From Pseudomonas koreensis (GTDB lineage: Bacteria; Pseudomonadota; Gammaproteobacteria; Pseudomonadales; Pseudomonadaceae), in assembly GCF_012986595.1 (NCBI RefSeq), contig NZ_JAAQYM010000002.1:124001-188000 (forward strand): a stretch of DNA of 64,000 bases. Reading direction: 5' to 3'. This document shows positions 1 through 8,849 of this stretch, one piece after another. Positions within the stretch are counted from its first letter, which is position 1; every line of letters begins with the position of its first letter. The notes under the pieces are model-generated. The model did no database searches and had not been told where the DNA came from. It saw only the letters and a list, made by a program, of their open reading frames with translations. A program made the translations under genes and the position numbers.

Positions 1-1292
1 CGCTCGACCTGAAAGAACCACTGGTTCGGATTCAGCCCGCGTCGCCGTGCCTCGGCGCGCATGCCTTGCACACGCTCCGGACCGATGTTGTAGGCCGCCA
101 GGGTAAACGCCATGCGCTCGCGCTCATTGAGTTTCGGGCTGTTGAAAAACTTGCGGCGGATCATCGCCAGATACTTGGCCCCGGCCTGCACATTCGCATC
201 GAGATTCTGGATATTGTTGACGCCAACCCGCTGCGCCGCGGATGGGGTGATCTGCATCAAACCGGTCGGCCCGCCGCCACCGCGGGCACTGGGTTGCAGC
301 GCCGATTCCTTGAACGCCAGCGCCGCCAGATTCAGCCAGTCCATGTTTTGCGCATCCGCGTGTTTCTGCAGGGTCGGGCGCAGTTTTTCCAGACGCTGGC
401 GGTCAGCCTTGGCCAACGGATAGTGCACTTGATAGAGGCGCCGATAGATCCGCAGAAATTCAGCATCCTCGTTCGACGGCCGCTTGTAGCCGACCAGGAA
501 GCGATCGATGCTCGACCGCAGCATCGAAGCATCGCGGCGCACGAACCAGTACTCCTCACCCGGCTCGCTGATCATCAACTGCCGATCAAAACGCAGCTTG
601 GGCAGGATCTTGCCCCAGCGCTCGGCGATGGGCTGCTCGACGATGGTCAGGTGAAATATCCCGCCTTGCACCATCTCCAGCACATCCTCGACCGCGAGAG
701 TGGGATCGACCCACTCGATCTTGATCGGCGCCAGTTTGTGCAACGCAAGTTTCTGATTGAGCTGGCTGACGGCCTCGCCGGCAGCGCTGCCGGTGGGCAA
801 CGCCAAGGTCTTGCCGGACAACTGCTCAACCTTGGTGTAGCGACGCTCGCCCTTGATGCCGACCAGCACCAGCGGCACGTTGCGGGCAATCGGCTCACTG
901 CTGGCGACCGCATGGCCCGGCTGCAGATCGAGCAGTTCTCCAGGCGCGACCAGGTCACCTTCGCCGCGCTGCAAGGCGCCGAGCAGTTGATCCTTGGCTT
1001 TGGGAATGATCTTGAGGGTGATTTCCTGGCCATCGCGGGCGTGGCCATTGAGGTATTGCTCGAAGGCGCGCAGACGATGGTATTCGACACCGATGGCCTG
1101 GCCCTGGACTTCCCCGGAGCTGTTGCGGCTCTGGTTGACCAGCACCCGCAGCACACGGCTGCTGCGTATCTCCGTGAGGTCGCGGACCTTGGCGGCCGGC
1201 ACGGCTTGCAGTGGCCCGGGCAGGCGCGCAACCGCCGTTATCGGCAGCAGCAGCGACGCACACAACAGGAGCAAAACCGAGGGACGATGCAT
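1..1292 (-). CDS. Membrane-bound lytic murein transglycosylase, MltF-like (3' end beyond the window)
   Basis: The frame opens at an ATG whose codon ends at 1292 and runs off the left edge after about 430 codons without a stop, so the C-terminus is missing. Residues 1-22 form a signal peptide with a Leu-rich core ending in AVA. Residues of about 45-270 look like a periplasmic amino-acid-binding (SBP_bac_3) fold, which in MltF is a regulatory module. From about residue 300 an SLT lysozyme-like domain follows; the likely catalytic Glu is E329 in AFKES, followed by GGGGPTGLMQI and later AYNIGPERV. This order is the MltF architecture. It should cleave peptidoglycan glycan strands to 1,6-anhydro products in the periplasm. 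Pseudomonads carry more than one MltF-like enzyme, so the exact paralogue is left open. Confidence 0.85.
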   Translation of the reverse strand, partial: MHRPSVLLLLCASLLLPITAVARLPGPLQAVPAAKVRDLTEIRSSRVLRVLVNQSRNSSGEVQGQAIGVEYHRLRAFEQYLNGHARDGQEITLKIIPKAKDQLLGALQRGEGDLVAPGELLDLQPGHAVASSEPIARNVPLVLVGIKGERRYTKVEQLSGKTLALPTGSAAGEAVSQLNQKLALHKLAPIKIEWVDPTLAVEDVLEMVQGGIFHLTIVEQPIAERWGKILPKLRFDRQLMISEPGEEYWFVRRDASMLRSSIDRFLVGYKRPSNEDAEFLRIYRRLYQVHYPLAKADRQRLEKLRPTLQKHADAQNMDWLNLAALAFKESALQPSARGGGGPTGLMQITPSAAQRVGVNNIQNLDANVQAGAKYLAMIRRKFFNSPKLNERERMAFTLAAYNIGPERVQGMRAEARRRGLNPNQWFFQVE

Positions 1293-1529
1293 CCACTCTC
1301 CGGAAAGAATACGGGGTGTTTTTCACCGCTGAACGGTCGCAAACACCGACGAAAACAGAGCGCCTGGAGCGCTGGCAAAGTGCGAGAGACTGGCACAGTG
1401 ATGGCAATTCTGCCAACCCGGGCTGCGTCACGGCATCAAGAGACAGCTATAACTCTTTGTAGTTCTTGGCTTTTCTTATGAATCTACAGCTCTGGTATGC
1501 TTTCCGGCCTTCGGCCCGAGGTAGCAACC

Positions 1530-2336
1530 ATGCAACTCATCGATATCGGCGTCAACCTGACCAATCCCAGTTTCGCCGAAAAATATCAGGCCGTGCTCGA
1601 CCGCGCCTACGCTGCCGGGGTCTGCCAACTGGTGCTGACCGGCACCAGCGTCGAGGGTAGCGAGCAGGCGCTGGAGCTGTGCCAGCAACTGGATGGCAGC
1701 GGTCAACGGCTGTTCGCCACCGCCGGCATTCACCCGCATTCGGCCAGCGATTGGAGCGCCGACAGCGCGCGCCGTTTGCGCAGCCTGCTGCAAGAGAAAA
1801 ACGTGGTCGCCGTGGGTGAATGCGGGTTGGACTTCAACCGCGATTTCTCGCCGCGTCCGCAACAGGAAAAGGTCCTCGAAGAACACCTGGCGCTGGCGGT
1901 AGAACTGCAATTGCCGGTGTTCCTGCACGAACGTGACGCCAGCCAGCGCCTGCTGGAAATCCTCCGGGACTTCCGCGATCAACTGCCCGCCGCCGTGGTG
2001 CATTGCTTCACCGGCGAGAAAAAAGCCCTGTTCAGTTATCTGGACCTGGACCTGCACATCGGCATCACCGGCTGGATCTGCGACGAGCGCCGGGGCACGC
2101 ACCTGCATCCGCTGGTCAAAGAGATCAAGCGCGGACGACTGATGCTCGAAAGCGACGCGCCGTACCTGCTGCCGCGCACTTTGCGCCCGAAGCCGAAAAA
2201 TGGCCGCAATGAACCGGCGTATCTGACCGAAGTGTTGCGCGAGGTGGCGTTGCATCGGGGTGAGACAGAGGAGGATCTGGCGGCGCATTCAACCGCTTGT
2301 GCTCGCGCATTCTTCAACCTCCCATCCCTCTCCTGA
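1530..2336 (+). CDS. tatD: TatD family metal-dependent DNase
   Basis: A 268-residue protein of the TIM-barrel TatD family. The start is the ATG at 1530, with GAGG about 8 bases upstream, giving [10 protein letters not shown], the normal TatD N-terminus; a longer in-frame start at 1497 has no such support. Motifs in order are [53 protein letters not shown] and [10 protein letters not shown], which hold the metal-binding Glu, His and Asp residues. The IGVN rather than HxH N-terminal motif is the one seen in TatD itself. The family acts as 3'-5' exonucleases on DNA and in repair. It stands alone between the divergent transglycosylase and the chemotaxis receptor; a REP pair follows the stop. Confidence 0.92.
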   Translation: MQLIDIGVNLTNPSFAEKYQAVLDRAYAAGVCQLVLTGTSVEGSEQALELCQQLDGSGQRLFATAGIHPHSASDWSADSARRLRSLLQEKNVVAVGECGLDFNRDFSPRPQQEKVLEEHLALAVELQLPVFLHERDASQRLLEILRDFRDQLPAAVVHCFTGEKKALFSYLDLDLHIGITGWICDERRGTHLHPLVKEIKRGRLMLESDAPYLLPRTLRPKPKNGRNEPAYLTEVLREVALHRGETEEDLAAHSTACARAFFNLPSLS

Positions 2337-2352
2337 CACAGCCGAAGCCCAA

Positions 2353-2442
2353 TGTAGGAGTGAGCCTGCTCGCGATGGCGGTGTGTCAGTCGATAACGAT
2401 GTCAGCTGATTCACCGCCATCGCGAGCAGGCTCACTCCTACA
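2353..2442. repeat. REP-type palindrome pair
   Basis: Two inverted arms starting TGTAGGAGTGAGCCTGCTCG and ending in its complement, separated by about 30 bases. It is a variant of the GTGGGAGCGAGCCTGCTCGC family that recurs in the window. It sits between tatD and the receptor gene. Confidence 0.85.
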
Positions 2443-2463
2443 AGGGCGGGACGGTGCGGTCTA

Positions 2464-2477
2464 TTGACCCGTATCAA
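2464..2477 (+). promoter_or_regulatory. Candidate Anr/Dnr (FNR-type) box
   Basis: TTGACCCGTATCAA fits the Pseudomonas Anr pattern TTGAY-N4-ATCAA without a mismatch. A weak -10 element (CACAAT, 2500-2505) would give a start near 2512, placing the box centre about 41.5 bases upstream, the class II activator position. The controlled gene would be the receptor at 2551. This is inferred from sequence only. Confidence 0.5.
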
Positions 2478-2550
2478 GATCTTCAGACCTGCGTAGCGGC
2501 ACAATGCTGGCACCTTGCCAAAACTGTTTCCGCTATCAGAGAAGACCTCC

Positions 2551-4032
2551 ATGGGTGCCTGGCTTAGCAACATCTCGCTGAAATACAAATTCTGGGCGGT
2601 CAACGCGGTCGCCTTCGTCACCACTCTGCTGCTGGTGCTGTATGCCGTGCAACTCGAGCAACAGGCCCGCAGCCAAGCGTCCAAAACCTCTGCTCAGGCT
2701 CAGGCGCAATTGCTCAAGGCCTGGCCGGCCGGGCAGGCGTTGCCCAAAGGCGATCAGGTGTTGACGTTCAAACGCGGGGAAGCGCCGCGCCTCAACGACC
2801 AGCCCGTGCTGGAGATCAGCGACAACAACGGCTGGAACGAGATCAATCACCTGCCGCTGTTCGGTAATAACCCGTTGATGGGCGCCGACGTGTTCAGCCG
2901 TGCCGACGGCCAGCAAGTGGCGGTCATCGCCTACGGCCCCAGCCTGGCGCAAGTGTTCAGTGAACGCTTTGCCAACTACGCCGTTGCCGTGTTCATCCTG
3001 ATGCTGGCGATGCTCGGCGCTTCGCAGTTGCTGATCCGCTTCCTGCTCAGCCAACTCAACACGCTGAAAGACGTGATGCTGCATGTCGAGAAAAGCGGCG
3101 ATCTCTCGGCCCGTGTGCCGCTGGCCTGCAAAGATGAAGTCGGGCAGATGGCCAATGCGTTCAACGCGATGCAGGCCGGTTATCAGCGGGTGGTCACGAC
3201 GGTTGCCAACACCGCGCGGCAACTGGACGTCGGCGCTGCGCGTCTGGCGGCGAGCATGAACGAAGTGCGCCACGGCATGCTCGGTCAGCAGAGCGAAACC
3301 GATCAGGCTGCCACCGCGATCAATGAAATGACTGCCACGGTTTATCACATCGCCCAGCACGCCGGCGCCACCCGCGATCTCTCGCAGACCGCCGATGGCC
3401 TCGCTGGCAGCGGCCAGCAAGTGGTCAGTCGCGTGCAGCAGTCGATTGCCGGACTCTCCAGCGGCGTGCAGCAGACTGCGGAGATGATCCAGCGCCTGGC
3501 CGAAGACAGCCAGAAGATCAACGGTGTGGTCAGCGTGATTCACAGCATCGCCGAGCAAACCAATCTGCTGGCCCTCAACGCCGCCATCGAAGCCGCTCGC
3601 GCTGGCGAGATGGGCCGGGGCTTCGCCGTGGTTGCCGACGAGGTACGCAATCTGGCAAAACGTGTGCAGACCTCCACCGATGAAATCACCACCATGGTCT
3701 CGGCGTTGCAGGCCGGTACCCGCGATGCGGTGGACTTCATGCAGGAGAGTTCGTACAAGGCCGACGACTGCGTGCAACAGGCGCAGGAGGCTGGCGAGGC
3801 GCTGGCGGAAATCACTGGCGCGGTGGCGCAGATGCGCGAGAGCAACACGCAGATTGCAGTGGCGGCCGAGCAGCAGAGTCAGGTGGCCGAGGAGATGAAT
3901 CGCGCCGTGGTGAGCATTCGTGATGTGACCGAGAACACCGTGCAGCAGACGGTGGATTCGGCGACCACCAGTAATGAACTGGCGACGCTGGCCGGGGAGC
4001 TGAGCAAGGCAATCGGGCAGTTGAAGCTCTGA
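2551..4032 (+). CDS. Methyl-accepting chemotaxis protein
   Basis: A 493-residue inner-membrane chemoreceptor. The ATG at 2551 gives [15 protein letters not shown], a typical basic start before a membrane segment at about 14-34. A short periplasmic region (about 35-143) has no recognised ligand domain; it is followed by a second membrane segment near 145-165, a HAMP domain, and a long helical signalling domain. The highly conserved hairpin ([19 protein letters not shown]) lies near residues 333-351 and contacts CheA/CheW. It ends without the C-terminal CheR pentapeptide. The ligand cannot be told. The Anr-type box upstream suggests low-oxygen control. A TTG 36 bases upstream is in frame but lacks a ribosome site and would delay the membrane anchor. 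Confidence 0.93.
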   Translation: MGAWLSNISLKYKFWAVNAVAFVTTLLLVLYAVQLEQQARSQASKTSAQAQAQLLKAWPAGQALPKGDQVLTFKRGEAPRLNDQPVLEISDNNGWNEINHLPLFGNNPLMGADVFSRADGQQVAVIAYGPSLAQVFSERFANYAVAVFILMLAMLGASQLLIRFLLSQLNTLKDVMLHVEKSGDLSARVPLACKDEVGQMANAFNAMQAGYQRVVTTVANTARQLDVGAARLAASMNEVRHGMLGQQSETDQAATAINEMTATVYHIAQHAGATRDLSQTADGLAGSGQQVVSRVQQSIAGLSSGVQQTAEMIQRLAEDSQKINGVVSVIHSIAEQTNLLALNAAIEAARAGEMGRGFAVVADEVRNLAKRVQTSTDEITTMVSALQAGTRDAVDFMQESSYKADDCVQQAQEAGEALAEITGAVAQMRESNTQIAVAAEQQSQVAEEMNRAVVSIRDVTENTVQQTVDSATTSNELATLAGELSKAIGQLKL

Positions 4033-4037
4033 AGATC

Positions 4038-4114
4038 AAAAGATCGCAGCCTTCGGCAGCTCCTACAGGTGTACGCATTTCAATGTAGGCGCTGCCGAAG
4101 GCTGCGATCTTTTT
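4038..4114. repeat. REP-type palindrome, likely also terminator
   Basis: Arms AAAGATCGCAGCCTTCGGCA and complement, ending in a run of T on the plus strand directly after the receptor gene. It belongs to the second repeat family of the window (GATCGCAGCCTTCGGCAG) and can act as a rho-independent-like terminator. Confidence 0.8.
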
Positions 4115-4217
4115 TGCATCATTACTATGATGCCAATAGCCAACCTTGATTCGCCGCCCCACCCGCCCCGGCCTATTCTTCAACCATGTGTTCAACATGG
4201 ATCGAGGAGTAGCCAAC

Positions 4218-4583
4218 ATGGGCAAACGTCACCCCAATCTTCCCGCGTGGCAATGGCGCGCATACCCGAACAATCACCAGCACCCGGCCAATCTGGTGTT
4301 GCACCTGATTGCCGTGCCGTTGTTCATCGTCGCGTTTCTGCTGATCGTCTCCGGGGTGTTCAGCCTGAGCCTGGCGAGTGTCGCCATCGGCGTGATCGGG
4401 ATCGTCGCGGCGCTGGGTCTGCAGCGCCACGGCCACAGCCTGGAGGCGCAAGCCTCCGAGCCGTTCAGTGATCGCCAGGATGCCGTGTCACGCTTGCTGG
4501 TCGAACAGTTCCTGACCTTTCCCCGGTTTTTCCTCAGCGGCGGCTGGTGGCGCGCCTGGCGTGAGCGTCACCGTCGGCATTGA
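4218..4583 (+). CDS. Small membrane protein, possibly Mpo1/DUF962-like
   Basis: A 121-residue protein. The ATG at 4218 follows GAGGAG at a suitable distance; an upstream in-frame start exists but reads through the ribosome site. The N-terminus is polar with W and P residues and a NNHQHPANLVLHLIAVP stretch, reminiscent of the H-x-N-x-x-x-H pattern of the DUF962/Mpo1 family. Two adjacent hydrophobic segments follow (about 33-55 and 57-75), then a polar tail with HGHSLE, FLTFPRFF and an Arg/His-rich end. The family assignment is tentative and no reaction is proposed. It ends one base before the convergent thioesterase gene. Confidence 0.7.
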   Translation: MGKRHPNLPAWQWRAYPNNHQHPANLVLHLIAVPLFIVAFLLIVSGVFSLSLASVAIGVIGIVAALGLQRHGHSLEAQASEPFSDRQDAVSRLLVEQFLTFPRFFLSGGWWRAWRERHRRH

Positions 4584-4584
4584 G

Positions 4585-5379
4585 TCAGGCAAAAATGGTC
4601 ACGGTCTGCCGACTCATGGCGATCAACTCTCCCTCCGCGCTCCACAGCTTGGCCGCGACGTGACCGTAACCGTCGGCGGCGTACTCGATGTCTGCCAGGT
4701 ATTTACACCAGTCCAGCGTGCTCAAGTCGCGTAGCGGCTGCACGAATTCGATGGTCCAGGTCAGCGTACTGCCCGGTGCCGGCTTCTTCAGATACGGCAA
4801 CAGGGCCGGTGGCCACGCGTCCACCAGCGCCAGCAGATGCGCCTCATTGACCGGCTCTTCCTTGACGTCCCCACGCAAGCGCACCCAGCCGCCCATCTGC
4901 CGCGATTGATTGCCGGTGAACGGCATGCCGCCGACGCTCCAGCGCATGGCCAGATGACGCATGAACTCCGGGGTTACGCCCTTGATATAGGGCAGTTCCT
5001 GGCATTCTTCCCAGTGCTTCATTTCGGCTGCCGGATACGCGGCAACCGCCACTTCCGAAGGTCGTGACGCCCCAAAGCTGCCTTGCACGATCGTCACCAC
5101 CTGACCGTTCTGCAGGGCGCGGCCCAACACTTGGCTGACCGCTTTGCCTTCGCGCAACACATCGACTTCGAAACTCACCGGCACCTCCGGCTCGACCGGG
5201 CCGACAAAGGTGATCGCCAGCGAGCGCACCGGGCGCTCCGCCGGCACTTTCGCGCGCATGGCTTCGTATTGCAGCGCCGCCACCAGGCCACCGAAGCTGG
5301 CCCGGCCCTGGCCCCACTCGGCGGGAATGGTCAGTTCTGGCTGGCGACGGACCGCCTCGAGCAGATCGGAAAAGCGCAT
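4585..5379 (-). CDS. Acyl-CoA thioesterase family protein (double hotdog)
   Basis: A 264-residue protein resembling the thioesterase-like superfamily: an N-terminal hotdog half with RASFGGLVAALQYEAM and RPVRSLAITFVGPVEPEVPV, and a C-terminal half with GSTLTWTIEFVQPL, DWCKYLADIEYAADGYGH and LIAMSRQTVTIF. In TesB-type enzymes this layout hydrolyses acyl-CoA to free acid and CoA in the cytoplasm. The chain length preferred cannot be read from sequence. It is a single gene, convergent with the gene at 4218 with a one-base gap. Confidence 0.82.
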   Translation of the reverse strand: MRFSDLLEAVRRQPELTIPAEWGQGRASFGGLVAALQYEAMRAKVPAERPVRSLAITFVGPVEPEVPVSFEVDVLREGKAVSQVLGRALQNGQVVTIVQGSFGASRPSEVAVAAYPAAEMKHWEECQELPYIKGVTPEFMRHLAMRWSVGGMPFTGNQSRQMGGWVRLRGDVKEEPVNEAHLLALVDAWPPALLPYLKKPAPGSTLTWTIEFVQPLRDLSTLDWCKYLADIEYAADGYGHVAAKLWSAEGELIAMSRQTVTIFA

Positions 5380-5502
5380 GACAACCTCAGCAAGCGAAAT
5401 GTGGATGCCGCGATCTTAACCAGCATGGCAGAGCACCGCAGCGTCTATTCCGGTCAAATGGACTGACAGAAAGGCCTTACCCCGATTTCCTGTTCAAAGA
5501 AA

Positions 5503-5586
5503 AACCCCTGCAGGCGCTGCCGAAGGCTGCGATCTTTTGACCTTCAAAAGCCAAGATCGCAGCCTTCGGCAGCGCCTGCAGGGGTT
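5503..5586. repeat. REP-type palindrome (GATCGCAGCCTTCGGCAG family)
   Basis: Near-perfect inverted arms starting AACCCCTGCAGGCGCTGCCG and ending in its complement, with an 18-base loop. It lies between the stop of the CHAD gene and the promoter side of the thioesterase gene. Confidence 0.85.
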
Positions 5587-5595
5587 CAGGTGATA

Positions 5596-6366
5596 TCAGG
5601 ATTGTTTGAAGCAGCTTGAACTGAGCTTTTCCAGCACCCGGTCCGCCTTGGCTTCAGCCTTGATCAGGCCGGCCTGCCAGGTCGCCACGCAGGGTTGCAG
5701 ATCGCTTTCCTGCTCGGCCCGCGCCAGCCACTGCCAGCAATCGTGCCAGTCGCCCAGTGCGCCCTGCGCCGACTTCAGCCGTTCCAGCGCTGGTTCGGGC
5801 AGACGATCCAGTTCCGGATAGGCTTCGATGCCATAGCGCACGCGCTTGATCAGCAAGCGCAAACGATGTCGGTCGTGGGCTGGATCGTGCAGCGCCTCGT
5901 CGAGTTTTTCCCATTGCTTGTGCAGGCGTTTTTCAATGCGCTTGCCCAGGCCCTTGAGCAGGCCCTGGCGCTCGGAAGCGCGCAGGAATCGCGGGAAGGC
6001 ATCGAGGATGATCAGCAGCGACGCCACTTCCGCGCTCGCGGCCAGGGTCGGATAGGCTTCGGCCATTTGCGCCAAGCGCCGTTGCGCCGCGTGCGGTTGA
6101 TCGTGCTTTAGCAGATACGCCGCCAGCACCTCACGGTCGCGCCACGGCGTGGTCAACTGGCCCACCGCCGACGCGGCACCCTCCAGTTGCTCGACACCGG
6201 GCAAACCACGCAGTGGCCGGAGCAGGCTGCGCAAGCGCCGCACCGTGGTGCGCAAGTCGTGCAGCGCCTCAGGGTCGGTCCGCGCGGTCAAACGCGCCTG
6301 ACAGGCCAGCAGCCGTACTTCCAGGCTCAGGACATGAGCCACCAACCGATCCACCAACGCCGACAT
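5596..6366 (-). CDS. CHAD domain-containing protein
   Basis: A 256-residue, Arg- and Leu-rich alpha-helical protein. The start at 6366 is preceded by CAGGAG; a longer frame upstream has no ribosome site. Two repeated basic helices characteristic of CHAD are visible: LHDLRTTVRRLRSLLRPL near residues 35-52 and RHRLRLLIKRVRYGIEAY near 168-185. CHAD domains bind inorganic polyphosphate through such conserved His, Arg and Lys residues. There is no attached CYTH (triphosphate hydrolase) domain, so this is a stand-alone CHAD protein. A small lipoprotein gene lies just upstream on the same strand, about 80 bases away. Confidence 0.85.
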   Translation of the reverse strand: MSALVDRLVAHVLSLEVRLLACQARLTARTDPEALHDLRTTVRRLRSLLRPLRGLPGVEQLEGAASAVGQLTTPWRDREVLAAYLLKHDQPHAAQRRLAQMAEAYPTLAASAEVASLLIILDAFPRFLRASERQGLLKGLGKRIEKRLHKQWEKLDEALHDPAHDRHRLRLLIKRVRYGIEAYPELDRLPEPALERLKSAQGALGDWHDCWQWLARAEQESDLQPCVATWQAGLIKAEAKADRVLEKLSSSCFKQS

Positions 6367-6445
6367 CACTCGCTCCTGATTCCAATGGCCTGAAACACAA
6401 GTCTGCCGTTGCAAGACAGCAGCATCCTTGCGTTACGTCAGCAGC

Positions 6446-6724
6446 TTAGCGTCCGGCGCGGGATTCGCGAATATAGAAACGGGCTTTCTCGGCCTTGTTG
6501 CTGCAGCCTTCGAAGCCTTCGAATTGCTGCTGGGTCTTGGCAGCCGTCAGCAACGACAGCGCCTTGGAGTAGCTGACCGTGCCGGCAAACCCTTCGGCCT
6601 TGGCCAGGTCCAGTTCATGCCACGCCGCATCCAGCTGACTGCCACAGCTGTCACGATAAGCAGTCTTGCCAGCGCAACCGGCCAATGCCAGCGCGATCAA
6701 CGGCACACAGATCCAGGCTTTCAT
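6446..6724 (-). CDS. Small lipoprotein of unknown function
   Basis: A 92-residue protein starting MKAWICVPLIALALAGCAG, a lipoprotein signal with lipobox LAGC, so it should be anchored through Cys-17 or nearby. GAGG lies 8 bases before the ATG at 6724; a GTG one codon earlier is also possible. The mature part has three more Cys residues (DSCGS, EGCSN and the anchor) and KTQQQFEGFEGCSNKAEKARFYI, predicted helical. This looks like a conserved Pseudomonas envelope protein, but I do not recognise a function. Confidence 0.8.
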   Translation of the reverse strand: MKAWICVPLIALALAGCAGKTAYRDSCGSQLDAAWHELDLAKAEGFAGTVSYSKALSLLTAAKTQQQFEGFEGCSNKAEKARFYIRESRAGR

Positions 6725-6941
6725 CACTTACACCTCAAAATAGGTCAACAGTCGTGCAGTTAAGACGGTGTGGCGAGGAAAAAGTGCCTTGGCGCCCCAT
6801 GAATCTGCGGTGACGAAAGCATAACGCCGAGTGGTCACGGAGTATCGAAAAAACGACGCCCCTGCCGTCTCGAACGACCCTGCCGATTGTCGCCCGCCCC
6901 CGGATGGGTGCATTGTGCAACCTTGTCGGGGAGGAAGTTTG

Positions 6942-7988
6942 ATGAAAAAGCGTGTCGCACTGGTATTGGGCTCCGGTGGCGCCCGGGGGTATGCCCATAT
7001 CGGGGTCATCGAGGAGATCGAAAGACGCGGTTACGACATTGCCTGCATTGCCGGTTGTTCGATGGGCGCGGTGGTCGGCGGGATCTATGCGGCGGGCAAA
7101 CTCGAGGAGTACCGCAACTGGATCGAGACCCTCGATTATCTGGACGTGCTGCGGCTGGTGGACGTGAGCTTCCGCCTCGGGGCGATCCGAGGCGAAAAGG
7201 TCTTCGGACAGATCCGCAAGATCGTCGGCGAGATCAACATCGAAGACCTGCGCATCCCCTACACCGCCGTCGCTGCCGACCTCACCAACCAGCAGGAAAT
7301 CTGGTTCCAGGAAGGCTGCCTGCATCAGGCGATGCGCGCCTCGGCGGCGATTCCCAGCCTGTTCACCCCGGTGATGCAGGGCAACCGGATGCTGGTCGAC
7401 GGCGGCATTCTCAACCCGTTGCCGATCGTCCCGGTGGTGTCGAGCCACTGTGATCTGATCATTGCCGTCAATCTCAACTCGACCAACCAGCGCCATTACA
7501 AACTGCCGGTGATCCAGCGTCCGCCAGCGTTTCGCTCGCGCTTCGACAGTTTGATCAGTTCGCTGGGTTCGAAGATGCCATTCCGTCGCACCCAGGCTGA
7601 ACAATTATTGCGCCTGGAACAGGAAGCCTTGAGGGCCGAGGCGGCGGACATCAACCCGTGGCTAGAAGGTGCCGAACCCGAAGCCCAGCAACCGGCTGCC
7701 GCGCCCGAGCGTGAGGGCGCACCGAAATCCGCTACGGGCTCGTTCATCATCGACAACGTCGGGCCCGCGTCACTGCTGGACCTGATCAACCAGAGTTTCG
7801 AGGTGATGCAGACCTCGCTGGCGCAATACAAGATTGCCGGGTATCCGCCGGACATCCTGATCAACGTGCCGAAGCGCGTGTGCCGGTTTTTCGAGTTCTA
7901 CAAGGCGCCGGAATTGATCGCGCTGGGACGCGAGATTGCGCGGGATACGCTGGATCGGTATGACAGCGAACAGAGCAGAGAGCCCTGA
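6942..7988 (+). CDS. Patatin-like phospholipase family protein (RssA-like)
   Basis: A 348-residue protein with the full patatin catalytic set: oxyanion loop GSGGARGYAHIG (residues 10-21), nucleophile elbow GCSMG with Ser near 40, and the dyad Asp in DGG near 153. The start at 6942 has a strong GGGGAGGAAG upstream. The C-terminal part carries an Ala/Pro/Glu-rich linker (about 245-265) before a final helical region, longer than minimal RssA proteins. Such enzymes hydrolyse acyl esters of lipids; the substrate here is unknown. No signal peptide is seen, so it is probably cytoplasmic or peripheral to the membrane. It is monocistronic, with a REP pair after the stop. Confidence 0.9.
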   Translation: MKKRVALVLGSGGARGYAHIGVIEEIERRGYDIACIAGCSMGAVVGGIYAAGKLEEYRNWIETLDYLDVLRLVDVSFRLGAIRGEKVFGQIRKIVGEINIEDLRIPYTAVAADLTNQQEIWFQEGCLHQAMRASAAIPSLFTPVMQGNRMLVDGGILNPLPIVPVVSSHCDLIIAVNLNSTNQRHYKLPVIQRPPAFRSRFDSLISSLGSKMPFRRTQAEQLLRLEQEALRAEAADINPWLEGAEPEAQQPAAAPEREGAPKSATGSFIIDNVGPASLLDLINQSFEVMQTSLAQYKIAGYPPDILINVPKRVCRFFEFYKAPELIALGREIARDTLDRYDSEQSREP

Positions 7989-8010
7989 AGCTTTGCGTTG
8001 CCTCAAGGCC

Positions 8011-8083
8011 GCCTTCGCGAGCAGGCTCGCTCCCACATTTGGAATGCATTCCCCTGTGGGAGCGAGCCTGCTCGCGAAGGCGC
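8011..8083. repeat. REP-type palindrome (GTGGGAGCGAGCC family)
   Basis: Inverted arms GCCTTCGCGAGCAGGCTCGC and complement around a loop of about 20 bases, between the convergent patatin and kdpE genes. Confidence 0.88.
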
Positions 8084-8102
8084 CAGATCATCCAATAAAA
8101 AA

Positions 8103-8801
8103 CTAAAGACTGTTCTCGCTCAACAGCCGATACCCAACCCCCGCTTCTGTCACGATAAACCGCGGCCGCGTCGGATCATCCGCCAGCTTCTGGCGCAAAT
8201 GCCCGACCACAATCCGCAGGTAGTGGCTGTCCTCGGTGTGCGTCGGCCCCCAGATGTCCTTGAGCAATTGCTGCTGGGTGATCACCCGCCCCGGATGCCG
8301 CGCCAGTTGCGCCAGCACCGCGTACTCCTTGCGGGTCAGCGCCACTTCGACGCCGTCGAGCAACACCCGCCGATAGGCCAGATCCACGGTGAGCGGACCG
8401 AACGTCAGCGCCGCTTGCTGGGCCTCACCGGCCGGCGCCTGACGCAACAAGGCGCGGACCCGGGCGAGAAATTCCTGAATGCCGAACGGCTTGGTCACGT
8501 AGTCGTTGGCGCCACCATCCAGCGCCTGGACTTTCTGCCCTTCGCTGGCCCGCACCGAGAGCACCAGCACCGGCGCCGTGGCCCACTCGCGAAACTCGCG
8601 CAGCACCTGCTGGCCGTCCATGTCCGGCAGGCCGAGATCGAGCACCAGCAAGTCGGGTTTGTTCAGCGCCGCCTGGGCCAGGCCTTCGGCACCGGTGCCA
8701 GCCTCCAGCACTTTGTAGCCTTGCGAGGCGAGGCTGATGCGCAGGAATTTGCGGATCTGCGGTTCGTCATCAATGACCAAAATGGTCGCGGTCTGGCTCA
8801 T
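8103..8801 (-). CDS. kdpE: Potassium-responsive response regulator KdpE
   Basis: A 232-residue OmpR/PhoB-type regulator. The receiver domain has the acidic pair DDE at 11-13, phospho-acceptor Asp-55 in LLVLDLGLPD, and Lys in YVTKPF near 106. The C-terminal winged helix carries LTRKEYAVLAQLARHPGRVI and SHYLRIVVGHLRQKL. It is encoded directly after kdpD on the same strand with a gap of 48 bases, at the end of kdpFABCDE. It should activate kdpF promoter transcription when phosphorylated by KdpD at low potassium. A candidate binding site is at 16321-16339. Confidence 0.95.
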   Translation of the reverse strand: MSQTATILVIDDEPQIRKFLRISLASQGYKVLEAGTGAEGLAQAALNKPDLLVLDLGLPDMDGQQVLREFREWATAPVLVLSVRASEGQKVQALDGGANDYVTKPFGIQEFLARVRALLRQAPAGEAQQAALTFGPLTVDLAYRRVLLDGVEVALTRKEYAVLAQLARHPGRVITQQQLLKDIWGPTHTEDSHYLRIVVGHLRQKLADDPTRPRFIVTEAGVGYRLLSENSL

Positions 8802-8849
8802 GAATTCACATCAACACAAAAGATTGGCAAGAGAGTAGCGCAGCCGGGC

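Noticed and set aside
1391..1406. Sigma-54-like sequence TGGCACAGTGATGGCA before tatD
   Set aside because: It keeps GG-N10-GC, but two consensus positions differ, it lies 124 bases from the start, and tatD has no known link to sigma-54. Chance is likely in GC-rich DNA.
8011..8083. Repeats considered as CRISPR
   Set aside because: The units are isolated inverted pairs between genes, not direct repeats with regular unique spacers, and no cas gene is present.
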